This document shows positions 22,901 to 31,042 of a stretch of DNA of 64,000 bases, piece after piece (position 1 is the first letter of the stretch; the number at the start of each line of letters is the position of its first letter). The position numbers and the translations under genes were made by a program. The stretch comes from Methanobacteriota archaeon. GTDB lineage: Archaea > Thermoplasmatota > Poseidoniia > Poseidoniales > Thalassarchaeaceae. Below the pieces are notes generated by a model. The model worked only from the letters and a program-made list of their open reading frames with translations, was not told the origin of the DNA and searched no databases. The DNA is taken from NCBI GenBank assembly GCA_018650285.1, contig JABIGF010000020.1:124001-188000 (forward strand). The letters are read 5' to 3'.

Positions 22901-25900
22901 TGCACCAAAAATCATCCTCAAGAACGGAGGCGAATTGTTGATCTCCGAAGGTGGCGGTGAATCTGGTAACATGAAGGCAGTAACCAGCACTTATGGCTGG
23001 GAGATGGATATTCAGGATGGCGGAACATTTGTCCTAGATAACGCGTACATACGCGACATCAAGCAGAACTCCAATACCGGAGGAGCGCTGATGGTTGGAG
23101 ATGGAGCGACGTTGGAATTGAAGAATGGCGCCATAGTATATGGAAGTCAAACTGTTTCCTCGAGAATGTCTACTATCAAGGTTGATGGTGGAACATTGTC
23201 AGTTAACGACGCAAATGTCTACAACGCTCAGCAGACTGGTGTTGGTGTTTGGATTCAAGATTCCGGAACCACTGCCATTCAGAACATCGGTGTCACAGGA
23301 GCAGATACTGGTATTGTAATCAAGGATGCAGCCCCAGCAATTGACGGCTTCACTCTGAATGATAACACAGTTGGTGTAGAAATTGATGGCGGAATGACGC
23401 TACCAAGTATCTACCGTTCAACTCTACTTTCAGGACAGAGTCGTGGTTGGGAAACCTATGAGATGGATTTGACCGGATTGGCAAGTAATTACAATTACAT
23501 CCAGTTTGGTTTCAACAGTGTCTACGAGGGTGGAAACGTTCACCCACAATACAACTACTACACAAGTCGTTACTTCTCTGTGCACGACCGAATGCGTATT
23601 GCACTTAATGATGGAATTGACGATGACAATAACGGTAATGGAGATGAGTTGGAGAACTTCACAACGAATGCTGCTGGTAAGCAGATGACTGGGTACTATG
23701 ACTCAGGTGAAACATCTAACTTGGGTGACAGACTCAACCCTAACCACCCATCAAGAAACGATGGATATGCTCGTTGGGATTGTAACTTATACGGTTACCA
23801 ATACAGCCCAGGTGGATCTTACCAATACGGTTACTACTACTACCTCCTAAACTATGGACAAGGTGCTTACACTAATTCTGGTAATTACTACGGAGCAAAC
23901 GCATACCCAACAGAAATGGGTTTCACAACTGATATTGTTGACGGTTTGACGGGTGCACAGAACTACTACCCGTACGAGTACTGGGGCTATTACTGGCCAA
24001 CATGGTACTTCGGCCCACAATACCAAGGTGGAATCTTTACACCTCCAGAGGGCTTCAACGGTCTTTGGGGTAACTACAACGTATGTCTTTCATACGCATA
24101 CCGATATCAGACACCAACACCAAACGGCTGGAGATTATCATGGCCGATTGTTGATGTCAGCAGCAGCAGTGTAACAGAAGTATCAGCATTTATTGATATT
24201 CTACACAACTACGCTGATTATTATGGAGACCGCTACGACTTTGTCTTCCGCGGTGGAAGTGATATTAACAGTTTGATGGATGCAGATTGGGGCCGTGAAT
24301 TTGGAAAGGCTTCACTCGATAACGGTGTGATAGATGGTTCAGACACAGGTCTTCTCCTATCTGGTAACTTTGCAGCTGGCGACATTAGTGGCGTCACAAT
24401 AAACTCACCAGTCAACGAAGGTGTTCTAGTGTCAGGCAGTTCAGCGGCATCAATGGACGGTATTACTGTTAACGATGGTCGTTACGGTATTCGTACAACT
24501 ACAAATGCTGGCGGTTCTTTGAAAGCAATTAACACAGTTCTAGACAATCAGTCACAAGATGGTGTTGTTCTAGGATCTAGTTTCAAGTTGGATCTTGGTG
24601 GCTCAATCAGTAATGCAAGCAATGCTGCAGTGAATGTTCTAAGAACCAGTAGCAAGGATTGGAGCTTCGATAGCCTATCAATGGTTAACAATAACATCGG
24701 TCTATCCCATGCTGGAACAGGTGTAACCACCTGTACCGACTGTACAACTGGTGGCAACACAATGGATGTGATGACATCAGGTACTGTCAAGTGGGTTGAA
24801 GGAGATATTGATTTAGCCACGGTGGTAGCCACGGGTAATGGTGTATTAGAAAGAGCAAGATTACTAGATGTTACGATAAACGCTGATGGCAGCGGGGTCG
24901 CTGGTACTGGTGTATCAATGCTTGATGCTAATGACAAACGAGTAGGTGGAGGTGCGACGGATTCAAACGGCCAATTGCTCGACATGATATTCTATACCAA
25001 TTATGTTCGTGCAAGCGGATTAGAAGTGGTGAATTTAGCCGGATATCATATCATGACTGTTGCTAAAGTCCGATACGATACATCTGGCTCAATGAGTTCT
25101 CGTGTCGCAGATTTCAGATATGCAGATAAATCAGTATCTTTGGTCGATGGACCAGGTAACGCCGATACAGTCGCACTGACGGATCGGTTTGATGCACGTG
25201 TTTGTTATAGTTGGGAATCAACTTCGTATAACGTGTTACAATCGTGTTCTGGTGCCAACAATATTGGTACTGGAAGTTCAAGAACCAAATTGAATGGTGA
25301 TGGAGCCGGAGGTACGATTAAGGAATATGGTTACTTTGCAGCGATACCGACAGATATGAAAAATAAGGCGATTCTAATTGACTCGCCTTGGCTCTACACT
25401 AGAACTACTGGAGCGTCATTCAACGGTTCAACTGTTATTGTGAGTGGATTCTACAACAATGAGTGGTCTGATTTGTATGTGCAAAATTATGCCGGCGATG
25501 TCTACTTAGATGATACGCTGTGGGCAGGAATTAGTCCAAAGGATACAGCGTTCTTCAACCTAGGATATTACGGTGGATACAGTTATGGTAATTTCTTCGT
25601 GAATGATTCCACGCTGATTAATGTCGGTGCAGTTGGAAGTGGTGCAGGTTATTACAACCGTAATCCTGAGATGCATGTCACTAACAGTACTTTAGTGTCG
25701 TACTCTCAGTTGGAAGATGTGCAATCGGTATATCCTGAAGAGATTTGTATCCAGTCCGCTGGAACAGATGCTGGTGACTGGATTGTTGATAACAACACAT
25801 TGTACGACTGTACTGTTGGTGTGATGATTTACATTAACTACTATGCAACCAGCCCTGCCTATGGTGGATCTGGTACAGATGGTGCTCGATGGAGTAACAA

Positions 25901-28900
25901 CACATTGTATGATAGCACATATCTACCATTCTGGATTTACCTCCAGTCGGATGCTGATGATCTGCTTGTTGACAATAACACTGTAACAGGTTCAAAGAGA
26001 GTCCAATACGGTGTTTATGCACAAGACAATCGTCTGAACAGTGTAGAGATTCGTAGTAATACTCTAATTACAACTGACGAACCTATCTACTTGCGTAATG
26101 CTAAGCAGTGGGATATTAACAACAACACCATCTTTGGTGATGCTAATTCAGCACACTCTGGAATTTATGTCCGTAATGGTCATGGTTCTATTACAGATAA
26201 CACTTTGATTGATTCCGATGGAGGAATAAACGTCTATGGTGTCCGTTCTGGATATGATGTTGATATCAGTGGAAACACAATTGGTGCATCTGGAGGAAGA
26301 GTTTCACCAACTGCAACAGGTATCTACCTAGAGAACTGTGGACTTGCAGAAGTTACAATGTCTGGAAACCATATCAGCACAACATCTAACGCTCTATTGT
26401 CAGATGGTTGTGATGTATCTGACGTTGGCAGTGTATTTGCTAGCGCAGGTGGTTCAGCTTCACAGATTCACTCAGTGAACATTGAAGCATCTCAATTCAA
26501 CCCAGCGATCAAGAATATCAGTACAGGTGACACAGTCCGATGGATTTTGACACAGTACAACAGTGATCCAAACAACTACCAGCATACAACAACCAGTAAC
26601 ACAACTGGTCTGTGGGACAGCACTGCAATGAATTTGGGCAGCACTTTTGCCTACACATTCAACACAGCGGGTACATACGAGTACCACTGCAGTATCCACA
26701 GTTGGATGTCTGGAGTAGTCAATGTAGCAAACAGCACTGGTAACAGCAACCTGCAAACCTACGGAATTGACATCCTTGACGGAAGCGAAGAAGTCTCCTT
26801 AGATGGTACATCCATCGGCGGATTCAGTCTAGCATACCGCCAAGATGGTGGAGATTTGTCAGTAAGTGGCGGTACAGTAGTTACTGGTGACAACGGATTT
26901 GACTTGACCAATGTTGATGTAACAATCGACGGTCTAAGTGTTTCATCATCTGTTGGTGGCGGAATTGGTATTGATGCATCTTCCGACAACGGTCGACATA
27001 CACTTGACATCGCAAATTTCGATGCAACAGGTTCAATCGGTCTATTGACAGATGGTCACAATGATTTCCGCTGGAACGGTGGAGACTCAACAGCTGAAAC
27101 CACTTTGAAGACTCTTGGTGGTGCATCAGGAACAATTGAGAACATGACCGTAACAACAGATGGTCCATGGAGAACTGGCGGTAGTTCAACACAAATTAAC
27201 GCAGGTGCTTACTCAACCGTTACTAGTGTTGGAAACACACTCAACCAGAGTATGTTGACCATTGGAACAAGTGCAGTCATCCACGAGGGTAACCTCCTTG
27301 ACCTCACTGTTCTACACATGGGAAGCGCATCAACTGATGTTGGTTTGATGATTAAGTCAACTGACCTAGGTCGTTCTGAATATGTCAGCCCATCATGGCG
27401 CTCTAACATAATCTCAGTAGGTGAAGGTCCAAGTGGAGCAGCAGCAATTGGAGATTGGTTTGTAAGTCATCCACTTGGTGTATCCAACATTGCTGACGAC
27501 GCAATGCCTGGTGCAGTAGCGGTCAACCCTGACCCAACTAGCCAAGCAATGGGTTACATGACATGGGATAATTCAAACCTCAACATCATGCTAACTGGTG
27601 TGACATTCACACTAACTGATGGTATGTGGTACTTGGATACCCAGCAAGGCGGTTCAACAGTTGGTGACAACTGGTACGTCAGTCACAACCTGCCATTCGA
27701 GGCAGATTACATGCTATGGGCGGAAGACCTGAACAACTGGGGAATCCGCAAGGTTATGCCTGGTGGAAACTGGGTTGACGTCACAGCATCATGTAATGGT
27801 ATGCAGGCGGCTCCAGGATTCGGAATCCCAGGAGTAACAGCAACATTCAGTGGAATCAGCGAATTCTCAATCCCATGGGGTTGTATCGGAAATCCAACAG
27901 GTCGTGTGAAGACTCTAGCAATCATCCAGAATGAAAACACTGGACACGTGCTTGGTGTCTACCCACCACAATACTTCAACCAAACATGTGGTTGTGCACA
28001 GTCTTTCCAAGACTTCGGCACACTACAGTTGGAAGGTGGCGACTTAGCTGATGGAACATTAGATGATTATCTATTGATCCACCGAACTTTCACAGCAACT
28101 GGTGCAACAACACCACGCGCATATGATGTGACAGTAAAGGTGCGAGATGCAGACAACATTTACTGGGACTGGGGTACACACAGCAATTTGTCAATGGATG
28201 AAAACAGAGATATCACAATTGATATCATGCGTGCAAAGCCAGTTATTGCTGACCTTGTTGACGTCTCCTATGATGAAGACACAGGTGCACACACAATATC
28301 ACTGACAGACAAGGCTCAGGATTACCAACAGGCATCCAGTGCACTATCATGGACTGTGACAAATGATGCAACTAACCCAAGCAACGCATCGTCACCAATG
28401 GCCTATGATTTGACTGGCCAGACAATGACCATTACACCTGACGCAGATGAGTTCGGTAACCACCGTCTCTACTTGACCGTCATGGATGGGCATGGTTTGT
28501 ACAGCAGTCAGTCAATCCTAGTTGGTGTTGAGAACGTCAATGACGCTCCGTCAATCTTCAATGACCGCCATTCAACTGGTATGCCAGTCTTCTCGGAGAC
28601 AATGGATTCCTTAGGAAACGCAGTCTACAATGTAGTCGACGAACCACAACGCCGCCACCCAATTACTGGTGAGGAAATGACCTGGGACTTGATTACCAAG
28701 AACCTAGGTAGTTCCAATGGTGAAGCGTTTGTTGTTGATTTGGCAAACGAGCAAGACGGAACTGCAGATAACAACAGCGAGCAGGCACCTCAGACCTACA
28801 CATGGTCTGCAGTGACTGACCCAGCAGTTTGTGTGCCATTCAGTGTCAGCGTACAGAGTAACACATTGGTAATTGACCTCAACGAGGACAATGAAGCAGG

Positions 28901-30779
28901 TGGAACTTGTGATATCGTGTTAGACCTAACTGACGGTGCATCAGTCAACGATGCAGCAACCACTGTGAGTGTTCCATTCACAGTCAATCCAGTTAACGAC
29001 CAGCCACGTATCCTACCATGGAATGTGAGTCAAGGTGCATACATTACCACAGATTATCTTGACGCAAACGGCGACAAGGTATCAGGTAAGATCACTGACA
29101 CAACCGCAACCCATGATGCATGGTACTGGCAGGTTGATGAGGATACAGAGGACGCAGACCTCTTGACTGTTGATTTGACCGCAATGATGAGTGATAACGA
29201 CCATACAATCGAGCAACTAACTTGGGAAGTAGATGATACCCAGGCTTCGCTTGACCAGTGTCCGTATCAGAATTACTTCGCAGTAACGATTGATAACAAC
29301 GCACACACATTGGAGATTGACCTCATCCCTGACGCAACCACCGACGCAGATAGCAGCGAGTGGGATATGCTACAGGATGCAGATGGCGATGGTACACCAG
29401 ACGATGGTATCCACCAGATGAGTCCACGAAGTGGTACATACTGTGCTCTAAACCTATGGATGAATGATACAGCAACGCCTCCTGGACAATACAATTACGG
29501 GCAGTCAACAACTGGCACATACAACCAAGGTAGCAGCCAAGAAACACTATACATCCGTGTTCACAATGCAGTAGAGGCACGACCTGACTTCAACTTCGAC
29601 GAAGTCCGTGTTTCACCACCTCCAATGGACTTCAAGGGAATTGACGGTGTTCTACGTGAGACCATGGTCCCTGTATCAGTAAGTCTAGAGATGGAAGGCG
29701 ATGAGCCAATCAACTCTGATGGTACGTACAAGTATCTGTACGATTTGAGAGTCTCATACTATGTGTCAGACTGTTCAGGTTGCGCAGGACTCTACCAAGG
29801 TAGTGTACGTCTAGGAAGCAATGGACCTGGAAACGGTGACATGGCTCTACCAGACTGGAATGGAGAAACTGAAGTTGGAAGCTTTGTTCGATTGAACAAG
29901 ACTTCTGAGGACGTACGAGTGTTCGTAGATGTTCTAACAGTGAACCCATTCACTGGACAATACACTGACAACAGCAAGTACGAGAAGCCAGCATTGGAAG
30001 AGAAGAACTGGGCAGACAACAACATGACTGCTTCAGGAACCAACAGTGAGTTACCAATGATTGTCGAGACAAGGGCTGCATCAAGCGTTGCTTCGTTTGC
30101 ACCAAGTCTGATGGCAGTTGGTCTAGTCGGCATCTTTGTCGGCGCTCTCCTAAGCCGCTCCCGTTCGGAAGAGGATGAGGAAGAGTTCGAAGAGGAATCA
30201 ATGGTTGATGATGACCGTGCAGTAAGCCCAGTTATCGCGACCATCCTCTTGGTAGCAATCACAGTCGTCTTGGCTGGTGTAATCTACGTGTGGGCAGGCT
30301 CACTCGCAGACACCAGCACAAAGGGTGTTCCAAGACTGACCTTCACTGCAGAGTCAAGAACTGTGCAGGAAGTCACTGGACTACCTCAAGACCAGTGGCA
30401 CTGGAGGATCACCACATCATACGCAGCAACTGACTTAGCTACTCAAGCGGTCACTGTTTCGGTATTGTGGAATAATGCTAGTGGACAACAAGTGTACAAA
30501 ACTGCACTCGCACCATCGGGTGGAGATGTAGAACATGTGTATGGTTTCGCACCTCGTAACAGCGAAGCGATGGTCACCTTCTGGGATGACATATCGCATT
30601 GTGAGCGCGGCGGATCTGCTTGTATCACCGAATTCGGAGCTGGAGACAGAATCTATGTGCGAATGACCGACAATGACGGACTCATCGACAACGCAGAGAT
30701 TAGCATCCAGTACGAGTTGCCAGGTGGAGCAGCATACATCCTAAAGCAGTACACTGCTACACCAACCAGCATCCGTTGA
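16905..30779 (+). CDS. Giant (4624 aa) secreted surface protein: DNRLRE-like N-terminal region, Tyr-rich segments, right-handed beta-helix repeats, cupredoxin domain, cadherin/Ig-like region, TM, and C-terminal type IV pilin-like domain
   Basis: Uninterrupted 13.9-kb ORF; signal peptide (WLLLTLLMIGMSWSAAVSPV), TFPLVIDPTLD + YRFDFNSAIPSGATVQSTDF, PbH1-like NNTLYD/NNTVTG/NNTIFGD, VENVNDAPSIFND, TM SLMAVGLVGIFVGALLSR, DDDRAVSPVIATILLVAITVVLAGVIYVWAGSLAD. Confidence 0.9.
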   Translation: MVTNKNKVTLGGSWLLLTLLMIGMSWSAAVSPVTENLQTSENDGAESNDDLLALPDETINPADNDEFGYDEGAELIGARTETAKTFLKEEGGFEAVISPVPVHYMKDGAWEEIDLTIQSNEEGWGVTANTYETYFSNDARQGVQMVVDGQTIRYGIMPQVVVLDANTLSPEPYMAKPSSEPIDVGANVIRYPMMTGLSLDYKVTPTQLKQNLVVREAPNLLDHQKESGYFGISETMFLPVGYALFLGETPIADGELVKTNQSLSIRNLETGDELVAIPQPLVNSVEPTAEGTHIGEYVIRVQGEQVTLITVVENTWLMDSDNRTFPLVIDPTLDKGAQRAGYAYYYRITRWGWYTSTYEYAYATTSIVYTCKGSGSSYNTCTSGSYSWYYRYAWYRFDFNSAIPSGATVQSTDFKSSVGRYYAGGARTYEVAVLKSGSSQSSNTIDPSSYLYSSGRNLNRYIRNSADSSNTVTLSDPGYYWNNNPVHSIGMNTNGVSDVQDAIDGNGAGSSGYILGLGLRNVGNSPYWYWCGTNYYSYYGCTSSAKYPHLHVDYTGGSDTDAPEDTFVPYTGLTTHRSEQRTFWLSLKDVTGVDTTSSGGPSMNYRVDNGSWTNVHATTLGTCIAGYWCNFRAVIPAVQEGEYVQYFWAFQDLVGTVAGTTGNPNFKTLPVGGTGTPSSITSAPSSPYNYFVQPAEEADAFNSDGTKNNKWQLKIDQLTNFRYYSVYRYFDEQITYYEDSQEWIWEYDTSTCGTGNNQCFNTGASYEMRYSPTVSGYSYTNCAQVATCVVTEPTGMSMSGQHGPGMSTIWWYNAAEGAFTVVGLDDETGIDQRVSGQSVGTQGGGRNCDDCYSAVPIPGDITMKFGTLSVNATYTSSRNTRNYFCVNSNNHPLYFATTSSSNPYCLYSYTTYRYDRQFNGWMAPGFDGRWSANTDITQKVSMVRPTPDIYPVEIDMTGLMDTHSEDDRTVSVKLMDAGDPPTGVNSSSGTDANGVLEGPQILYRVYNATTSSWSSWTTNAMTQQSGKTRTQCELINCEWSATIPGQDRDNSVEYSIHVQDNNNNWNNTTASSYQIATPTKVFTIEWHDMNCGFGQQYKCSYQVKMYDVTNEIEYHYDTGSSAYYDYENIGYQKGGSTAIGATLRERGPGYIAGANPYDYNYRFSTDGNSHANERMDAGMTELYNYDEVFTGNSNGNPYTYYCTRYWYAYKHQCAEVIDLPVGFDFEYFGTTYSGNNSHKIHAIRHGGASFSQSTSNTPMQMSYYGWGGYWETLPSTASYVRNAQLAPWFGYYSSYYCYNSGNNECSIRTKTVPFDGAGMDVYADITTPTIWDNEMSPIRIVPSGDYIRVTADLTIEPGVEVQFAAGKGIDMAGTCAKLVASSNSTAPTGFTNLGNGNGKGIAFTNGGCTTANTDDRHTFDGVYFSNLDVAISAGSRHGNSPHFNGNVGNFTFNDVTFTDVGTAIKHGSGTGTGFDLSGVSITNATNSCIDLPDNAVLNWLEGSATNCNMGSSSTEGAIKTGSGSAVTLENLTIADSAYNGIMGSAATIWASNVSMSTSGLMSSELSGTAIEQLSTATSGTELYANNIDSGYANAVVSYATDAMTLTDITGGTISLTPAGPSGTVLGASGWSATDITSTGNMLLTRTSPSSMDNVDLDGYLRMDGTASTSDTVTINNLAADGISVAGCGWNVRANNVDLGDSTNGVWATASCGSGSASSTLTVVDGTMDGSSSNGNIAYARNAKVTIVGIDLTGQTAMGSYVAVASTNGEVRLIDVSWRTNDCSDANGWTGMSNCWVDVSSSSGSIYIGGTAQVAAYRMMSGVPVFVADHSVTTTAVTTSGTCPGTACVVTDVTTVGTSYTDGSGNATAWLLQDKLERVSGSTSVTESYTEHRIAVAGGAGQNETGPADLWYTDPCTINSFDCSMPIGVGDQAYLKLEAFPQDWKGATKDCAWLATNTSTSNGYYLYTMQIITLSTDLVLDGCKVHFNGTKISVNTTATHAPKIILKNGGELLISEGGGESGNMKAVTSTYGWEMDIQDGGTFVLDNAYIRDIKQNSNTGGALMVGDGATLELKNGAIVYGSQTVSSRMSTIKVDGGTLSVNDANVYNAQQTGVGVWIQDSGTTAIQNIGVTGADTGIVIKDAAPAIDGFTLNDNTVGVEIDGGMTLPSIYRSTLLSGQSRGWETYEMDLTGLASNYNYIQFGFNSVYEGGNVHPQYNYYTSRYFSVHDRMRIALNDGIDDDNNGNGDELENFTTNAAGKQMTGYYDSGETSNLGDRLNPNHPSRNDGYARWDCNLYGYQYSPGGSYQYGYYYYLLNYGQGAYTNSGNYYGANAYPTEMGFTTDIVDGLTGAQNYYPYEYWGYYWPTWYFGPQYQGGIFTPPEGFNGLWGNYNVCLSYAYRYQTPTPNGWRLSWPIVDVSSSSVTEVSAFIDILHNYADYYGDRYDFVFRGGSDINSLMDADWGREFGKASLDNGVIDGSDTGLLLSGNFAAGDISGVTINSPVNEGVLVSGSSAASMDGITVNDGRYGIRTTTNAGGSLKAINTVLDNQSQDGVVLGSSFKLDLGGSISNASNAAVNVLRTSSKDWSFDSLSMVNNNIGLSHAGTGVTTCTDCTTGGNTMDVMTSGTVKWVEGDIDLATVVATGNGVLERARLLDVTINADGSGVAGTGVSMLDANDKRVGGGATDSNGQLLDMIFYTNYVRASGLEVVNLAGYHIMTVAKVRYDTSGSMSSRVADFRYADKSVSLVDGPGNADTVALTDRFDARVCYSWESTSYNVLQSCSGANNIGTGSSRTKLNGDGAGGTIKEYGYFAAIPTDMKNKAILIDSPWLYTRTTGASFNGSTVIVSGFYNNEWSDLYVQNYAGDVYLDDTLWAGISPKDTAFFNLGYYGGYSYGNFFVNDSTLINVGAVGSGAGYYNRNPEMHVTNSTLVSYSQLEDVQSVYPEEICIQSAGTDAGDWIVDNNTLYDCTVGVMIYINYYATSPAYGGSGTDGARWSNNTLYDSTYLPFWIYLQSDADDLLVDNNTVTGSKRVQYGVYAQDNRLNSVEIRSNTLITTDEPIYLRNAKQWDINNNTIFGDANSAHSGIYVRNGHGSITDNTLIDSDGGINVYGVRSGYDVDISGNTIGASGGRVSPTATGIYLENCGLAEVTMSGNHISTTSNALLSDGCDVSDVGSVFASAGGSASQIHSVNIEASQFNPAIKNISTGDTVRWILTQYNSDPNNYQHTTTSNTTGLWDSTAMNLGSTFAYTFNTAGTYEYHCSIHSWMSGVVNVANSTGNSNLQTYGIDILDGSEEVSLDGTSIGGFSLAYRQDGGDLSVSGGTVVTGDNGFDLTNVDVTIDGLSVSSSVGGGIGIDASSDNGRHTLDIANFDATGSIGLLTDGHNDFRWNGGDSTAETTLKTLGGASGTIENMTVTTDGPWRTGGSSTQINAGAYSTVTSVGNTLNQSMLTIGTSAVIHEGNLLDLTVLHMGSASTDVGLMIKSTDLGRSEYVSPSWRSNIISVGEGPSGAAAIGDWFVSHPLGVSNIADDAMPGAVAVNPDPTSQAMGYMTWDNSNLNIMLTGVTFTLTDGMWYLDTQQGGSTVGDNWYVSHNLPFEADYMLWAEDLNNWGIRKVMPGGNWVDVTASCNGMQAAPGFGIPGVTATFSGISEFSIPWGCIGNPTGRVKTLAIIQNENTGHVLGVYPPQYFNQTCGCAQSFQDFGTLQLEGGDLADGTLDDYLLIHRTFTATGATTPRAYDVTVKVRDADNIYWDWGTHSNLSMDENRDITIDIMRAKPVIADLVDVSYDEDTGAHTISLTDKAQDYQQASSALSWTVTNDATNPSNASSPMAYDLTGQTMTITPDADEFGNHRLYLTVMDGHGLYSSQSILVGVENVNDAPSIFNDRHSTGMPVFSETMDSLGNAVYNVVDEPQRRHPITGEEMTWDLITKNLGSSNGEAFVVDLANEQDGTADNNSEQAPQTYTWSAVTDPAVCVPFSVSVQSNTLVIDLNEDNEAGGTCDIVLDLTDGASVNDAATTVSVPFTVNPVNDQPRILPWNVSQGAYITTDYLDANGDKVSGKITDTTATHDAWYWQVDEDTEDADLLTVDLTAMMSDNDHTIEQLTWEVDDTQASLDQCPYQNYFAVTIDNNAHTLEIDLIPDATTDADSSEWDMLQDADGDGTPDDGIHQMSPRSGTYCALNLWMNDTATPPGQYNYGQSTTGTYNQGSSQETLYIRVHNAVEARPDFNFDEVRVSPPPMDFKGIDGVLRETMVPVSVSLEMEGDEPINSDGTYKYLYDLRVSYYVSDCSGCAGLYQGSVRLGSNGPGNGDMALPDWNGETEVGSFVRLNKTSEDVRVFVDVLTVNPFTGQYTDNSKYEKPALEEKNWADNNMTASGTNSELPMIVETRAASSVASFAPSLMAVGLVGIFVGALLSRSRSEEDEEEFEEESMVDDDRAVSPVIATILLVAITVVLAGVIYVWAGSLADTSTKGVPRLTFTAESRTVQEVTGLPQDQWHWRITTSYAATDLATQAVTVSVLWNNASGQQVYKTALAPSGGDVEHVYGFAPRNSEAMVTFWDDISHCERGGSACITEFGAGDRIYVRMTDNDGLIDNAEISIQYELPGGAAYILKQYTATPTSIR
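26461..26733 (+). other. Amicyanin-type cupredoxin (type 1 copper) domain inside the giant surface protein
   Basis: QIHSVNIEASQFNPAIKNISTGDTVRWILTQYNSDPNNYQHTTTS...AYTFNTAGTYEYHCSIHSWMSGVVNV with candidate ligands H..C-x2-H-x2-M. Confidence 0.8.
30201..30779 (+). other. Archaeal type IV pilin-like domain in frame at the C-terminus of the giant ORF (possible separate internal start at ATG 30201)
   Basis: MVDDDRAVSPVIATILLVAITVVLAGVIYVWAGSLADTSTKGVPRLTF, matching the archaeal pilin N-terminal pattern RAVSPVI... Confidence 0.8.
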
Positions 30780-30792
30780 ATAGGAAATAGAA

Positions 30793-30928
30793 GCGCCTTC
30801 GGGCGTGGAAAGCAGGGATGCTTGGGGGCTTAGGCCCCCGAGCACCCGAACCTCTGAGGGGCGCAAGCCCTGATTGAGGCTGATTTGGCCCCACCGTAGT
30901 CCGGTTTATTCCGGAAGACGGTGGGGCC
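30793..30928 (+). ncRNA. Candidate structured ncRNA or structured 3'UTR (four successive hairpins)
   Basis: H1 GCGCC-TTCG-GGCGT (30793-30806); H2 TGCTTGGGGGC/GCCCCCGAGCA (30819-30844, 11 bp); H3 CCTC...GGGGC-GCAA-GCCCT...GAGG (30851-30879); H4 GGCCCCACCGT/ACGGTGGGGCC (30887-30928). Confidence 0.45.
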
Positions 30929-30934
30929 TTTTCT
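30887..30934 (+). terminator. Strong intrinsic-type terminator hairpin
   Basis: Perfect 11-bp stem GGCCCCACCGT/ACGGTGGGGCC with inner CCGG/CCGG, followed by TTTTC. Confidence 0.75.
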
Positions 30935-31042
30935 TATTTTGAACTCTAAATGCCGTTTGTGCATATTATTGCCATTTTCATTGTTTTTATTATCCATCAA
31001 GCCATTGATAAAAGGGTAGGTGAACCGGTAGGTTGGAGCCAC

